DNA from: Verticiella sediminum
GTDB lineage: Bacteria > Pseudomonadota > Gammaproteobacteria > Burkholderiales > Burkholderiaceae_B
Direction of reading: 5' to 3'
NCBI RefSeq assembly: GCF_007558815.1
Contig: NZ_VLTJ01000003.1
Span: 1-64,000, forward strand
DNA length: 64,000 nucleotides
The notes under the pieces are model-generated. The model did not search any database. It saw nothing but the letters and a program-made list of their open reading frames with translations, and was not told the origin of the DNA. Each line of letters opens with the position of its first letter. Within the stretch, counting starts at the first letter, position 1. The position numbers were made by a program, and so were the translations under genes. Shown here one piece after another: positions 1 to 8,008 of the stretch.

Positions 1-3
1 CGA

Positions 4-24
4 CCGGGCGCACGCTGCGCCCGG
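4..24 (-). terminator. Hairpin downstream of the FmdB gene
   Basis: A perfect 9-bp inverted repeat (CCGGGCGCA, loop CGC, TGCGCCCGG) lies 8 bases past the stop codon of the FmdB-like gene read on the minus strand. It would fold into a very stable stem and fits the end of the six-gene operon. The window edge hides whether a T-run follows, so factor-independent termination is only inferred. Confidence 0.45.
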
Positions 25-32
25 CGCAAGGC

Positions 33-260
33 TCAGCAGCAGTTGCAGCCCACGTGGCGCATGCGGGGATATCCTCCGCCGGCCGGCTGCGTGCGCGGTG
101 CGGGGCCCGCACCGGCACTGCGCAGCAGCACCGGCAGGCTGCGCTGTCTCGGGGCCGGCTCGCCGCAGCCGGCGCAGGCGGCCGGCTGATCGAACTCGCT
201 CACGGGCCGGCGCGCCGTGAACGTGCCGCATTGCGGGCAGAGGTATTCGTAGATCGGCAT
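33..260 (-). CDS. FmdB-family zinc ribbon protein
   Basis: A 75-residue protein starting MPIYEYLCPQCG, the hallmark N-terminus of the FmdB/CxxC zinc ribbon family. CPQC (residues 8-11) and CAGC (29-32) form the expected four-cysteine zinc site. A glycine/proline-rich tail ends in Cys-Asn-Cys-Cys. FmdB proteins are found beside amidase and formamidase genes and are thought to regulate or assist them; the exact role is unknown. It is the last gene of the minus-strand operon, 10 bases after the hydantoinase stop, so a helper role for that amidohydrolase is plausible. An in-frame start 42 bases upstream lies inside the hydantoinase gene and is less likely. Confidence 0.85.
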   Translation of the reverse strand: MPIYEYLCPQCGTFTARRPVSEFDQPAACAGCGEPAPRQRSLPVLLRSAGAGPAPRTQPAGGGYPRMRHVGCNCC

Positions 261-270
261 GGCGCCGGAC

Positions 271-1683
271 TCACCAGCCGCCCGATTCGCCGCGCGGCAC
301 ATACAGGCCCTGGCCCGGGCCGCCCAGCCAGGCCTCGCCGTCGACGATCCGGTTGCCGCGCAGGTAGACCTGGCGCACCTTGCCGGTGACTTCCCGCCCC
401 TCGAACAGCGTGAAATCGCAGTTGCCGTGCTGCGTCTGCGCCGAGATCACGTGGTTTTCGCCCGGATCGAAAAGCACCAGATCGGCATCGCTGCCGATCG
501 CGATCGCCCCCTTGCGCGGGTACAGGCCGAAGAGCTTGGCCGGCGCGGTCGACGTCAGCTCGACCATGCGCTGCAGCGAAATCCGCCCGGTGCGCACGCC
601 ACCGTCGTGGATCGTCGCCAGGCGGGTCTCCACCCCCGGCACCCCGTTGGGAATCTTCGAGAAATCGTCGCGCCCATAGGGCTTCTGCCTGACCCGGCCC
701 AGGTGGCCCTCCTTCATGCAGAAGGGGCAGTGGTCGGTCGACACCAGTTGCAGGTCGTCCGTGCGCAGCGCGGTCCACAGCGCATCCTGCGCCTGCTTGG
801 AGCGCAGCGGCGGGCTCATCACGTAGCGCGCCAGGTCGAAATCCTCGCTGTCGTAGACGCTGTCGTCGAAGAAGAGGTAGTGCGGGCAGGTCTCCGCGAA
901 CACCGGCACGCCCAGGTCGCGCGCCTCCACGACGTGCTTGAGCGCTTCCTGCGCCGACAGGTGCACGAAATAGACCGGCGCCTGCGCAAGCTCCGCGAGC
1001 TTGATGCCGCGGTGGGTCGCCTCGCCCTCGAGAATGGCCGGGCGCGTGAGCGCATGGTACTTGGGCGCGGTGTGCCCCTGGGCCAGCGCCTCCTGGATCA
1101 GCAGCTCGATCACATTGCCGTTCTCGGCGTGCAGGCAGACCATGCCGCCATGCTGGCCGACCATGCGCATGGCCTGGAAGATCGCCGCATCGTCCACCAT
1201 TACCGAGCCGGGGTAGGCCATGAACATCTTGAAGCTGGAGATACCCTCGTGCCGGATGGCGTCGCGCATGTCGGCGAGCGCCTGGGCATCGACCCGGGTG
1301 ACGATGACGTGAAAGCCGTAGTCGACGCAGGCCCCGTCGCGCCCCTTCTCCTGTGCCCGCGCGATGGCCTCGGGCAAGGGCACATCCTGGCGCTGGAAAG
1401 CGAAGTCGACCACGGTGGTGGTCCCGCCGAACGCGGCCGAGCGCGTGCCGGATTCGAAACTGTCGCAGGTCGTCGAATCGCCGAAGGTGTTGTCCAGGTG
1501 CGTGTGGCAATCCACGCCGCCGGGCAGCACGAGCAGGCCCGCCGCGTCGATGACTTCGGTGTCGTCCGCGGCGGGCAAGGACTGGCCGATCGCGACGATG
1601 CGGCCGCGTTCGATCAGGATGTCGGCCACGTAGTCGTCGATCGCCGTGACGATGCGGCCGTTGCGAATGATCTTTCTATCCAT
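271..1683 (-). CDS. D-hydantoinase / dihydropyrimidinase family amidohydrolase
   Basis: A 470-residue cyclic amidohydrolase that should open a cyclic imide or amide ring such as a 5-substituted hydantoin or dihydropyrimidine. The binuclear metal site is complete: HTH at residues 60-62, the lysine expected to be carboxylated (Lys152 in SSFKMFMAYPG), His185 (LHAENGN), His241 (VHLSAQE) and Asp317 (STDHCPF). Length matches the family (about 455-490). It is the fifth gene of an operon with a D-amino-acid-oxidase-like complex and a DapA-family lyase; no carbamoylase is present in the window. The substrate is therefore uncertain, and it may act on another cyclic amide. Gap to the DapA-family gene is 24 bases. 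Confidence 0.9.
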   Translation of the reverse strand: MDRKIIRNGRIVTAIDDYVADILIERGRIVAIGQSLPAADDTEVIDAAGLLVLPGGVDCHTHLDNTFGDSTTCDSFESGTRSAAFGGTTTVVDFAFQRQDVPLPEAIARAQEKGRDGACVDYGFHVIVTRVDAQALADMRDAIRHEGISSFKMFMAYPGSVMVDDAAIFQAMRMVGQHGGMVCLHAENGNVIELLIQEALAQGHTAPKYHALTRPAILEGEATHRGIKLAELAQAPVYFVHLSAQEALKHVVEARDLGVPVFAETCPHYLFFDDSVYDSEDFDLARYVMSPPLRSKQAQDALWTALRTDDLQLVSTDHCPFCMKEGHLGRVRQKPYGRDDFSKIPNGVPGVETRLATIHDGGVRTGRISLQRMVELTSTAPAKLFGLYPRKGAIAIGSDADLVLFDPGENHVISAQTQHGNCDFTLFEGREVTGKVRQVYLRGNRIVDGEAWLGGPGQGLYVPRGESGGW

Positions 1684-1707
1684 GGATGGCTCCTGAAGAT
1701 GCTCCGT

Positions 1708-2643
1708 TCAGCCGGTCAGCCCGGCCTGTGCCAGCAAACGCTCGAGTTCGCGCACCTCGCCCGACGGCGGCGGGCTCATCGGCAGGCGCATGCAATCGCT
1801 CGGGATCCTGCCCAGCAGCTTCAGGCAGGTCTTCAGGCGCGCCGTCGCGCGCCCGCCGGGCGCCGTCCCATAGATGGCCTTGGCCAGCGGATACAGACGA
1901 TCGTTGATCTCGCGCGCGCGCGGCAGATCGTTGGCGCGCACGGCCTGGTCGAGCTCGACGACCAGTTCGGGCGCGATCGCCGCAAGGCTCACCAGGCTGC
2001 CGTCGCTGCCGACGACGAAGCAGGTGAGCAAGTGCTCGTCGCCGGAAGCCATCATGGCGACGTGCGGCGCCACGCGGCGCAGCATGCGCCAGTTCGCCTC
2101 GTAGGCGGCGGCTTCCCAGCTACCTTCCTTCACCCCGACCACGTCGGGCAGTTGCGCCAGCGCCGAGAGCACCTGCGGGGTATAGGCCATGGTGCCCGCG
2201 CCCACGCCGGCCTGATACAGCATCATCGGCATGCGCGCACGGGCGTTGGCCACCGTGTGGTGCGTGATCGCCATCTGCTCGTCCTGCGACAGAGCCCAGG
2301 AGAACGGGGGGAAGACGAGAATCGCGTCGGCGCCGGCCTGCCTGGCATCGTCCACGTGCGCCTGCGCTTCCAGGCTGCCCTCCGCGTTCACACCGCTCAC
2401 GATGACCCCGCGATCGGCGCACACCTCGCGGGCGATGGCCGTCACCCGGCGTTTTTCCTCGCGCGACAGGGTGAAGTTCTCGCCGGCATGGCCGTTGACC
2501 AGCAGGCCGTGCATGCCGGGCGCCTTCATGCAGGCATCCAGATGGTCCGCCAAGGCGGCCTCGTCCAGCATGCCGTCGTCCTGCAGCGGGCAGAGCGTGG
2601 CGGCGTAGATGCCATGAAAGGGATGGGGGCGATTCGGAATCAT
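1708..2643 (-). CDS. DapA-family (dihydrodipicolinate synthase/N-acetylneuraminate lyase) class I aldolase or deaminase
   Basis: A 311-residue TIM-barrel enzyme. Lys172 (VGVKEGSW) is the expected Schiff-base lysine and Tyr143 (MLYQAG) the catalytic tyrosine. The usual GTTGE substrate loop is GHAGEN (residues 51-56), so it is unlikely to be true DapA. Members of this family include 4-hydroxy-pyrroline-2-carboxylate deaminase of hydroxyproline catabolism, which sits beside three-subunit FAD oxidases and an amino acid ABC transporter, the same neighbours seen here. A deaminase or decarboxylating role on an imine made by the oxidase is inferred. It begins 17 bases after the oxidase gene. Confidence 0.82.
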   Translation of the reverse strand: MIPNRPHPFHGIYAATLCPLQDDGMLDEAALADHLDACMKAPGMHGLLVNGHAGENFTLSREEKRRVTAIAREVCADRGVIVSGVNAEGSLEAQAHVDDARQAGADAILVFPPFSWALSQDEQMAITHHTVANARARMPMMLYQAGVGAGTMAYTPQVLSALAQLPDVVGVKEGSWEAAAYEANWRMLRRVAPHVAMMASGDEHLLTCFVVGSDGSLVSLAAIAPELVVELDQAVRANDLPRAREINDRLYPLAKAIYGTAPGGRATARLKTCLKLLGRIPSDCMRLPMSPPPSGEVRELERLLAQAGLTG

Positions 2644-2660
2644 GATGAGCAACCAGGGAC

Positions 2661-3794
2661 TCAGGCGTTGGGCATGGGCAGGCCGACGAGCCGTGCCGGA
2701 TCGAACAAGGGCAGATCGGGGTCTTGCCCGAGAATATGTTGGGCCAATATGCGGCCCATGAACGGGCCGCTGGTATAGCCGGAGTGCGCGCTGCCGACGA
2801 CCCAGGCGTTGGCCACGCCCGGTACGTCGCCGATGATGGGCATGGCATCGGCCGTCTCGGCCTCCAGGCCGAGCCAGATGCGCGCCACCCGCGCCTCGGC
2901 CAGGGCCGGCACGGCGTAGGCGGCCAGCCGCACGTTGCCCACGAGGTTGGCCGTGCGCGCCTGTACGCCGCCGCGCTCGCGGTCGCCCTCGCCCTGCCAG
3001 CCGCCGCCGATCAGCACGGTGCCGTTGGCGAACTGCTTGAGCGAGAGCAGGCCGTTGGCCACGCTCAACACGGTGCGCATCGCCGGGCGCAGCCTCTCGG
3101 TAACGATGAGCTGGTTCACCAGCACCTTGATCGGGATGTGCACGCCCAGCATGGCGAGCATGTCCTCGATCCATACGCCGCCGGCCAGTACCAGCCGGCG
3201 GGCGCGCAGGGGGCCGTCAGCCAGGTTCGGCCCGCGCAGGACGTGGCCCTGGTCGCCGGAGTCGATGGCGGTGACCGGCGTGTCCTCAAGCACGGTGACG
3301 CCGGCATTGTCGAGCGCATGGCGAAAAGCCCGCCCCGTGAGATAGGCGCTGGCGTAGCCGTCGATCTCGCAATAGCCGGCCTTGAGCAGGGCCGGGTTCA
3401 GCCCGGGCTCGATCTCGCGCGCCCGGGCCGCGGTGATCACCTCGATCGGCGCGCCGAACTCGCGCCGGGCGCGGGCCCGCAGTTCCACCAGTTCGGCCTC
3501 GGCTTCGGTGAAGGCGAGCGTGAGCCCGGGCACGTGCGTGGCGTCGACGCCCCTGCCCAGCCAGCGCTCGGCCTGCATCCACATCTCCCAGGCGCGCATC
3601 GCATAGGGAATCAAGGCCGCGCGCGTCATGTGCAGGGTCAGCGTACCGGCGTTCACGCCGGATGCCTCGCGGCAGATCGGGCCGCGGTCGATGAGCAGCA
3701 CGCGCATGCCGCCTTGCGCCAGGTGCAGCGCGCTCGAGCACCCCATCACGCCGGCGCCGAGGACAACGGCGTCCCACTCGGTCGAAGGGTTCAT
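2661..3794 (-). CDS. FAD-dependent D-amino-acid-oxidase-like dehydrogenase (HcnC/OoxB/LhpB type)
   Basis: A 377-residue DAO-fold flavoprotein with an N-terminal dinucleotide motif GAGVMGCSSA at residues 13-22, LLIDRGPICREASG for FAD contact, and a C-terminal PIIGDVPGVANAWVVGSAHSG-type FAD segment. It is the catalytic subunit of a three-part oxidoreductase with the two genes just upstream (HcnABC, opine oxidase, or D-hydroxyproline dehydrogenase type). These enzymes oxidise a secondary or primary amine to an imine and pass electrons through flavin and iron-sulfur partners to the respiratory chain. It begins 8 bases after the preceding stop, and ATG at 3794 is the first good start. Confidence 0.85.
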   Translation of the reverse strand: MNPSTEWDAVVLGAGVMGCSSALHLAQGGMRVLLIDRGPICREASGVNAGTLTLHMTRAALIPYAMRAWEMWMQAERWLGRGVDATHVPGLTLAFTEAEAELVELRARARREFGAPIEVITAARAREIEPGLNPALLKAGYCEIDGYASAYLTGRAFRHALDNAGVTVLEDTPVTAIDSGDQGHVLRGPNLADGPLRARRLVLAGGVWIEDMLAMLGVHIPIKVLVNQLIVTERLRPAMRTVLSVANGLLSLKQFANGTVLIGGGWQGEGDRERGGVQARTANLVGNVRLAAYAVPALAEARVARIWLGLEAETADAMPIIGDVPGVANAWVVGSAHSGYTSGPFMGRILAQHILGQDPDLPLFDPARLVGLPMPNA

Positions 3795-3802
3795 GGCTGC
3801 CT

Positions 3803-5233
3803 TCACAGCGGTGCCGCCTTCGGAATGGGAATGTCGGCATAGGTGTAGTCTCCCGCCATCGCCGAGAGCGACACCGGGCGCAGCGGCGCGCGCCCGCGGA
3901 AGTAGCCGACGTCCTCGCGCCGGCCGACCTGCGCGGCGACCAGTTGCGCCGCGACGTCGCCGCAGGTACGGCCCTGGCATGGCCCCATGCCGCAACGTGT
4001 CCAGGCCTTGACCTGGTTCATGGTGCATGCCCCTTCGCGCACGGCCGCATCGATGTCGGCCCGGCACACGTCCTCGCAGCGGCACACGACCGTCTGGGCA
4101 TCGATGCTCTCGACCGCGCCCGGCTTGAGCGCCATCAGCCCGGCCATCGCCCGGCCAAAACGCGCCGCCTTGCGCCACTGTGCCTGCAGTTGGCCGCGCG
4201 CAGCCCAATACGCCGGCGCATCGAGCGCGCCCAGATCATGGACGCAGGCCAGCGCCGCCAGTTCGCCATGCCATCCGGCAGCCGCCGCGCCGGCGATGCC
4301 CGCGCCGTCGCCGGCGACGTACAGGCCCGGCAGGCTGCTGCGGCCGTCGGCATCGGTGCGGGCGATCCAGCCGCCCAGCTCGGGACGGTAGTCGTGTTCG
4401 GCCCGCAGCAGGCGGGTGACGTCGGTGCTCGGGCTCAGCCCGTTGCCGATGGCCACGGCCGAGGTGCTGAGCATGCGCGTCGCCTCGCCTTGGGCGCGGC
4501 CCAGCGCATCGACGGCGCCGATGTGCACCTCGAGCGCGTCGGCGCGGGCGTCGATACGGCGGATCGCATGGCGACGGTGCACCGGGACCCGCGCGCGCCG
4601 CAGTTGCGATTGCCAGCGCAACCCCTGGCGCACCAGGTCGGGCCTGCCGACGAGCGCCGGCGCCGTGCGCAGCCAGTCCCAGCGGCTGGCCAGGTCGATC
4701 ACGGCCTGCACCTGGCCCCCGGCATCGAGGATGGCGGCGGCCACCGCCAATAGCAGCGGGCCGTTGCCCGCCACCACCGTGCGTTCGCCCGGCACCATCC
4801 CCTGCGACTTCAGCAGGATGGTTGCGCCGGCCAGGCCGATCACGCCGGGCAATGTCCAGCCGGGAAAGGGCACGACGCGTTCGGTCGTTCCCGTGGCCAC
4901 GAGCAGCGCACGCGGCGCCAGGCTCACCAGGCCCTGCGGCCCGACCAGGTCGGTGCGCAGATCGGTACCCACATTCCAGACCTTGTGATCGAACCGACAG
5001 ACTACGCCCTGCGCGCGCAATTCCGCGCGCAGGGCGTCGCCGGCAGCCGCGTCCGGATTCATCCCGGGGCCGCGCAGCTCGAAACCCGGCGGACGGGCGC
5101 GCCAGACCTGGCCGCCCGCGTCGGCGTTCTCGTCGACCAGGACCACCGCCAGGCCGCAGGCCTGCGCGCGCAGCGCGGCGCGGCTGCCCGCCGGGCCTGC
5201 GCCGAGGATGAGGAGATCGGGAGCGAGCGTCAT
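3803..5233 (-). CDS. NAD(P)/FAD-dependent oxidoreductase with C-terminal BFD-type [2Fe-2S] domain (HcnB/OoxA/LhpE type)
   Basis: A 476-residue large subunit. An N-terminal GAGPAG motif (residues 11-16) and a second dinucleotide site (VVAGNGPLLL near residue 155) give the pyridine-nucleotide-disulfide-reductase fold. A C-terminal cysteine-rich segment (Cys384, 386, 390, 414, 419, 424) fits a BFD-like 2Fe-2S cluster. It works with the small 2Fe-2S subunit, whose gene it overlaps by 4 bases (ATGA), and with the DAO-like subunit next to it. The overlap implies translational coupling and a stable complex. HcnB of cyanide synthase has the same layout, but the surrounding lyase, hydantoinase and amino acid transporter point to catabolism. 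Confidence 0.87.
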   Translation of the reverse strand: MTLAPDLLILGAGPAGSRAALRAQACGLAVVLVDENADAGGQVWRARPPGFELRGPGMNPDAAAGDALRAELRAQGVVCRFDHKVWNVGTDLRTDLVGPQGLVSLAPRALLVATGTTERVVPFPGWTLPGVIGLAGATILLKSQGMVPGERTVVAGNGPLLLAVAAAILDAGGQVQAVIDLASRWDWLRTAPALVGRPDLVRQGLRWQSQLRRARVPVHRRHAIRRIDARADALEVHIGAVDALGRAQGEATRMLSTSAVAIGNGLSPSTDVTRLLRAEHDYRPELGGWIARTDADGRSSLPGLYVAGDGAGIAGAAAAGWHGELAALACVHDLGALDAPAYWAARGQLQAQWRKAARFGRAMAGLMALKPGAVESIDAQTVVCRCEDVCRADIDAAVREGACTMNQVKAWTRCGMGPCQGRTCGDVAAQLVAAQVGRREDVGYFRGRAPLRPVSLSAMAGDYTYADIPIPKAAPL

Positions 5234-5550
5234 GTGCGCGCTTCCCGGGCGGGCAGCGTTTCGACGCGCAAGCCTTCGCGTACCGCAACCTGGCACGCGG
5301 GCATGCGCTGGTTTTCGACCCAGACCACGCACTCCTGGCAGGAGCCCATGAAGCAGAACGCGCCGCGCGGCGCGCCCTGCACGGGGCTCGTGCGCAGCGC
5401 ACGGCGGCCTGCCGCGAGCAAGGCCGCGGCCACGCTCTCGCCGGCATGGGCGGTGACTTCCTGGCCGTCCAGGAGGAATCGCACGGCGGGGCCGCGTTCG
5501 TACTTGCTGCTGCGCACGGCGCGTGGCGCGGCGCTGGATAACGGACTCAT
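5230..5550 (-). CDS. Small [2Fe-2S] subunit of amine/amino acid oxidoreductase (HcnA/LhpF type)
   Basis: A 106-residue ferredoxin-like protein with the cluster ligands Cys66, Cys71, Cys74 and Cys86, in the C-x4-C-x2-C-x11-C spacing of this family, and a ubiquitin-like fold suggested by VRFLLDGQEVTAHAGESV. It is the first gene of the minus-strand operon and overlaps the flavoprotein subunit. Electron transfer from the DAO-like subunit through this cluster is inferred from characterised relatives. The promoter should lie in the AT-rich divergent region upstream. Confidence 0.87.
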   Translation of the reverse strand: MSPLSSAAPRAVRSSKYERGPAVRFLLDGQEVTAHAGESVAAALLAAGRRALRTSPVQGAPRGAFCFMGSCQECVVWVENQRMPACQVAVREGLRVETLPAREART

Positions 5551-5612
5551 GGGGGCTCCACTGACGAACCGCGGGGTGCGGACTCAGGGTAAACGCTGAC
5601 TGATATTGAACC

Positions 5613-5660
5613 TTGAATCCAAATTGTATACCTTTCGTATTTGAACAGTATATATTTTCA
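5613..5660. promoter_or_regulatory. AT-rich divergent control region with a GntR/FCD-like box
   Basis: The 206-base space between the oxidoreductase operon and the ABC transporter contains a markedly AT-rich stretch. At 5624-5631 it has TTGTATAC, which resembles the TNGTNNACNA core bound by FCD-type GntR regulators; the GntR/FCD gene at 8748-9509 is the natural candidate ligand. A clear sigma-70 promoter could not be fixed by eye on either strand. Confidence 0.4.
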
Positions 5661-5756
5661 ATGCAATGGTCGAAACTGGCATCCATCTTGCCTACGACGA
5701 ACGCAGCTCCGCCTCGCCGGATCACCTTCACTGACCTCTCACACCGGAGTCCCGCC

Positions 5757-6587
5757 ATGTCCCAGTTCGTTTCCGCCTGCCGGCGCCGCCTGCTGCTCGC
5801 AGCGGCCGCCGTCGCCAGCGTCAGCCTGTTCGCCCTGCAGCCGGCGCAGGCGCGTTCACTCGAGGAAATCCAGGCCAGCAACAAGATCGTGTTCGGGGTC
5901 AACCCGACCATGCCCCCGCTCGGCCTTTTCAACGACAAGAACCAGATCGACGGCTTCGATGTCGACGTCGCGCGCAAGATCGGCGAGATGCTGGGCGTGC
6001 AGACCGAGATCGTCCATGTCGGTTCGCCCGATCGCATCCCCTTCGTGAGCAGCGGCCGCATCGACGCGGTGCTGGGCGCGATGACGATCACGCCCGAACG
6101 CGCGAAAGTGATCGACTTCACCGTGCCGGTGCACACCGAAGTGCTGGGCGTGCTCACGACCGCGGCCAAGCCCTACCAGAACTGGACCGACCTGAACGAT
6201 TCCTCGGTCCGCCTGGTCGAGGTCCGGGGCGCGACGCCGGTGAAATTCGTGCAGGAGAACCTGCCCAAGGCGCAGTTGCTGCTGCTCGACAACTACCCCG
6301 ATGCCGTGCGCGCGATCGCCCAGGGCCGCGCCGACGCCATGATCGACGTGATGGACTTCATGACCGAGCACACCAGCAAGCACCGGGTCGACTGGCGCAT
6401 CGTCCAGGCCCCGATCGACGTGTACTTCTGCGCGATCGGCGTCCAGCAAGGCAACGACGCCCTGCGCACCCGCCTGAACGAGATCATCAAGGAGCTGCAC
6501 GCCAACGGCTACATCGATGAACGCTGGGAAAAATGGTTCGGCGGCCCGATGCTGCACGATCCGCGCTCAGGCCCGACCTACCAGTAA
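5757..6587 (+). CDS. Amino acid ABC transporter periplasmic substrate-binding protein
   Basis: A 276-residue SBP_bac_3-family protein. Residues 1-32 are a signal peptide (RRRLLL basic start, hydrophobic core, cleavage after PAQA). The mature part has the family patterns GVNPTMPPLGLFNDKN, GFDVDVARKIGEMLG and DAVLGAMTITPERAKVIDF. It captures a polar or cationic amino acid-like ligand in the periplasm for the two permeases and ATPase that follow. The start at 5757 is preferred over upstream in-frame ATGs because it begins the signal peptide directly. Divergence from the oxidoreductase operon suggests that the ligand is that pathway's substrate. Confidence 0.92.
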   Translation: MSQFVSACRRRLLLAAAAVASVSLFALQPAQARSLEEIQASNKIVFGVNPTMPPLGLFNDKNQIDGFDVDVARKIGEMLGVQTEIVHVGSPDRIPFVSSGRIDAVLGAMTITPERAKVIDFTVPVHTEVLGVLTTAAKPYQNWTDLNDSSVRLVEVRGATPVKFVQENLPKAQLLLLDNYPDAVRAIAQGRADAMIDVMDFMTEHTSKHRVDWRIVQAPIDVYFCAIGVQQGNDALRTRLNEIIKELHANGYIDERWEKWFGGPMLHDPRSGPTYQ

Positions 6588-6601
6588 GCCCCCCGCGCCC
6601 G

Positions 6602-6631
6602 GCTGCCCGCCGCGCGGCCGCGGCCGGCAGC
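6602..6631 (+). terminator. Intercistronic stem-loop between binding protein and permease genes
   Basis: Arms 6602-6614 and 6619-6631 pair over 12 of 13 positions around a CGGC loop, 15 bases after the binding-protein stop and before the first permease gene. No T-run follows. Such stem-loops commonly separate highly expressed binding proteins from weakly expressed membrane genes by partial termination or by protecting upstream mRNA from decay. That role is inferred here. Confidence 0.45.
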
Positions 6632-6650
6632 CTCTTCCTGAAGCCTGCTT

Positions 6651-7319
6651 ATGTCATTCGATTTCGCGCCAGTGCTCGAGCGCCTGCCCTACCTGATGGC
6701 CGGCGCCTGGATCAGCCTGCAACTGGCATTCTTTTCGTTCGCGCTCGGCATGGTCATCGGCGTGGCCGGGGCCGGCATACGGGCCTTCGGGCCGCGGCCG
6801 CTCAGCCGCCTGGTGAATGCCTACGTGGTGTTCTTCACCAACACGCCCCAGCTCATCCAGATCTTCTTCATCTTCTTCGCGCTGCCGGAATTCGGCATCC
6901 TGGTCTCGCCGTACATGGCCGTGCTCATCGGCATGACGCTCAATGCCGGTGCGTACCTCACCGAAATACAGCGCGCTGGCTTCAATTCGGTGCACCGGCA
7001 GGAGCTGGAAGCCGCGGAAACGCTGGGCTTCTCGCGCGTGCAGACCATACGCCTGGTGATCCTGCCCCACATCATGCGCGTGCTGTTTCCGCCGCTCTCG
7101 AACCAGTACATCATCATGGTGCTGGGCACCTCGATGGCCGCGGTCTTCGGCGTCGAGGAACTGACGGGCCGCGCCTTCAACATCAACTCGGAGACCTTCC
7201 GCTCGATCGAGGTGTTCTCCACGGCCGCCGTGCTCTACATCGTCGTCACCCTGTTCGCCACCTTGTCGCTGGCCTACGTGGGCCGGCGCTTCTTTCGCGC
7301 GCGCATGAGGTGGTTCTGA
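6651..7319 (+). CDS. Amino acid ABC transporter permease (HisQ/HisM family)
   Basis: A 222-residue inner-membrane protein with about five hydrophobic segments and the ATPase-coupling EAA loop (EAAETLGFSRVQTIRLVILP, near residues 120-139). It forms a heterodimeric channel with the next permease. Its stop overlaps the next start by one base (TGATG), which indicates translational coupling. Confidence 0.92.
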   Translation: MSFDFAPVLERLPYLMAGAWISLQLAFFSFALGMVIGVAGAGIRAFGPRPLSRLVNAYVVFFTNTPQLIQIFFIFFALPEFGILVSPYMAVLIGMTLNAGAYLTEIQRAGFNSVHRQELEAAETLGFSRVQTIRLVILPHIMRVLFPPLSNQYIIMVLGTSMAAVFGVEELTGRAFNINSETFRSIEVFSTAAVLYIVVTLFATLSLAYVGRRFFRARMRWF

Positions 7320-8008
7320 TGCTCGCGCAACTCATCGATGAAATCCCGCGGTTCTTCAGCCTCTACAACGTCATCTTCCTGCTCCAGGCGCTGGGCATCA
7401 CGTTCGCCCTCTCCGCCCTGGGTTGCGGCGTGGGCTTCGTGCTGGGTTTCGCCATCGCGGCCGTGCGGCTCACCAGCGCGCGCTGGCTGGCCCCGGTGCG
7501 CTTTGCGATCACGCTCGCGACCGAGACCTTCCGGCGCGTCCCGTTCCTCGTCACGCTGATGCTCGTGTTCTTCGTCTTCCAGGCTCTGATGCCGGGGATC
7601 AGCACGTTCACCATCGCCGCCGTCAGCGTGTGCCTGATCGCCACGGCCTACATCGCGGAAATCGTGCGCAGCGGCCTGGAGTCGGTGCATCGCACGCAAT
7701 GGGATGCCGCGCTCACCATGAACCTGAGCTATTGGCAGACGCTGCGCATGGTGATCGTGCCGCAGGCCTGGCGCATCATCCTGCCGCCGGTGTTCGGCTT
7801 CTTCGTGATGTTCATCAAGGACACCGCGCTGGCATCGCAGATCGGCGTGATGGAGCTGGCCTTCGCCGGCAAGACGATGGCCAACAAGGGATTTTCGGCC
7901 ACCCTGGTCTATCTCACCGTCATGGTCATGTACTTCCTGCTTTCCTATCCTCTCGCCCGCTTCGGCAAACACCTGGAGGCCCGCCTTGCCCCAACTCGAA
8001 ATCCATGA
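7319..8008 (+). CDS. Amino acid ABC transporter permease, second subunit
   Basis: A 229-residue HisM-type permease with five predicted transmembrane helices and a slightly degenerate coupling loop (QWDAALTMNLSYWQTLRMVIVP). The start overlaps the preceding stop by one base. Its 3' end overlaps the ATPase gene by 23 bases, so the transporter cistrons form one translationally coupled unit. The two permeases differ clearly in sequence, as expected for the heterodimer. Confidence 0.92.
   Translation: MLAQLIDEIPRFFSLYNVIFLLQALGITFALSALGCGVGFVLGFAIAAVRLTSARWLAPVRFAITLATETFRRVPFLVTLMLVFFVFQALMPGISTFTIAAVSVCLIATAYIAEIVRSGLESVHRTQWDAALTMNLSYWQTLRMVIVPQAWRIILPPVFGFFVMFIKDTALASQIGVMELAFAGKTMANKGFSATLVYLTVMVMYFLLSYPLARFGKHLEARLAPTRNP

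Noticed and set aside
259-2778. Very long open frame on the plus strand opposite the hydantoinase and DapA-family genes
   Set aside because: It is antisense to two genes with intact motifs, has a composition typical of high-GC shadow frames (Ala/Arg/Gly/His rich) and shows no family signature.
3803-5550. HcnABC-type hydrogen cyanide synthase
   Set aside because: Subunit architecture is shared, but the DapA-family lyase, hydantoinase and amino acid transporter in the same locus point to amino acid catabolism rather than cyanide production.
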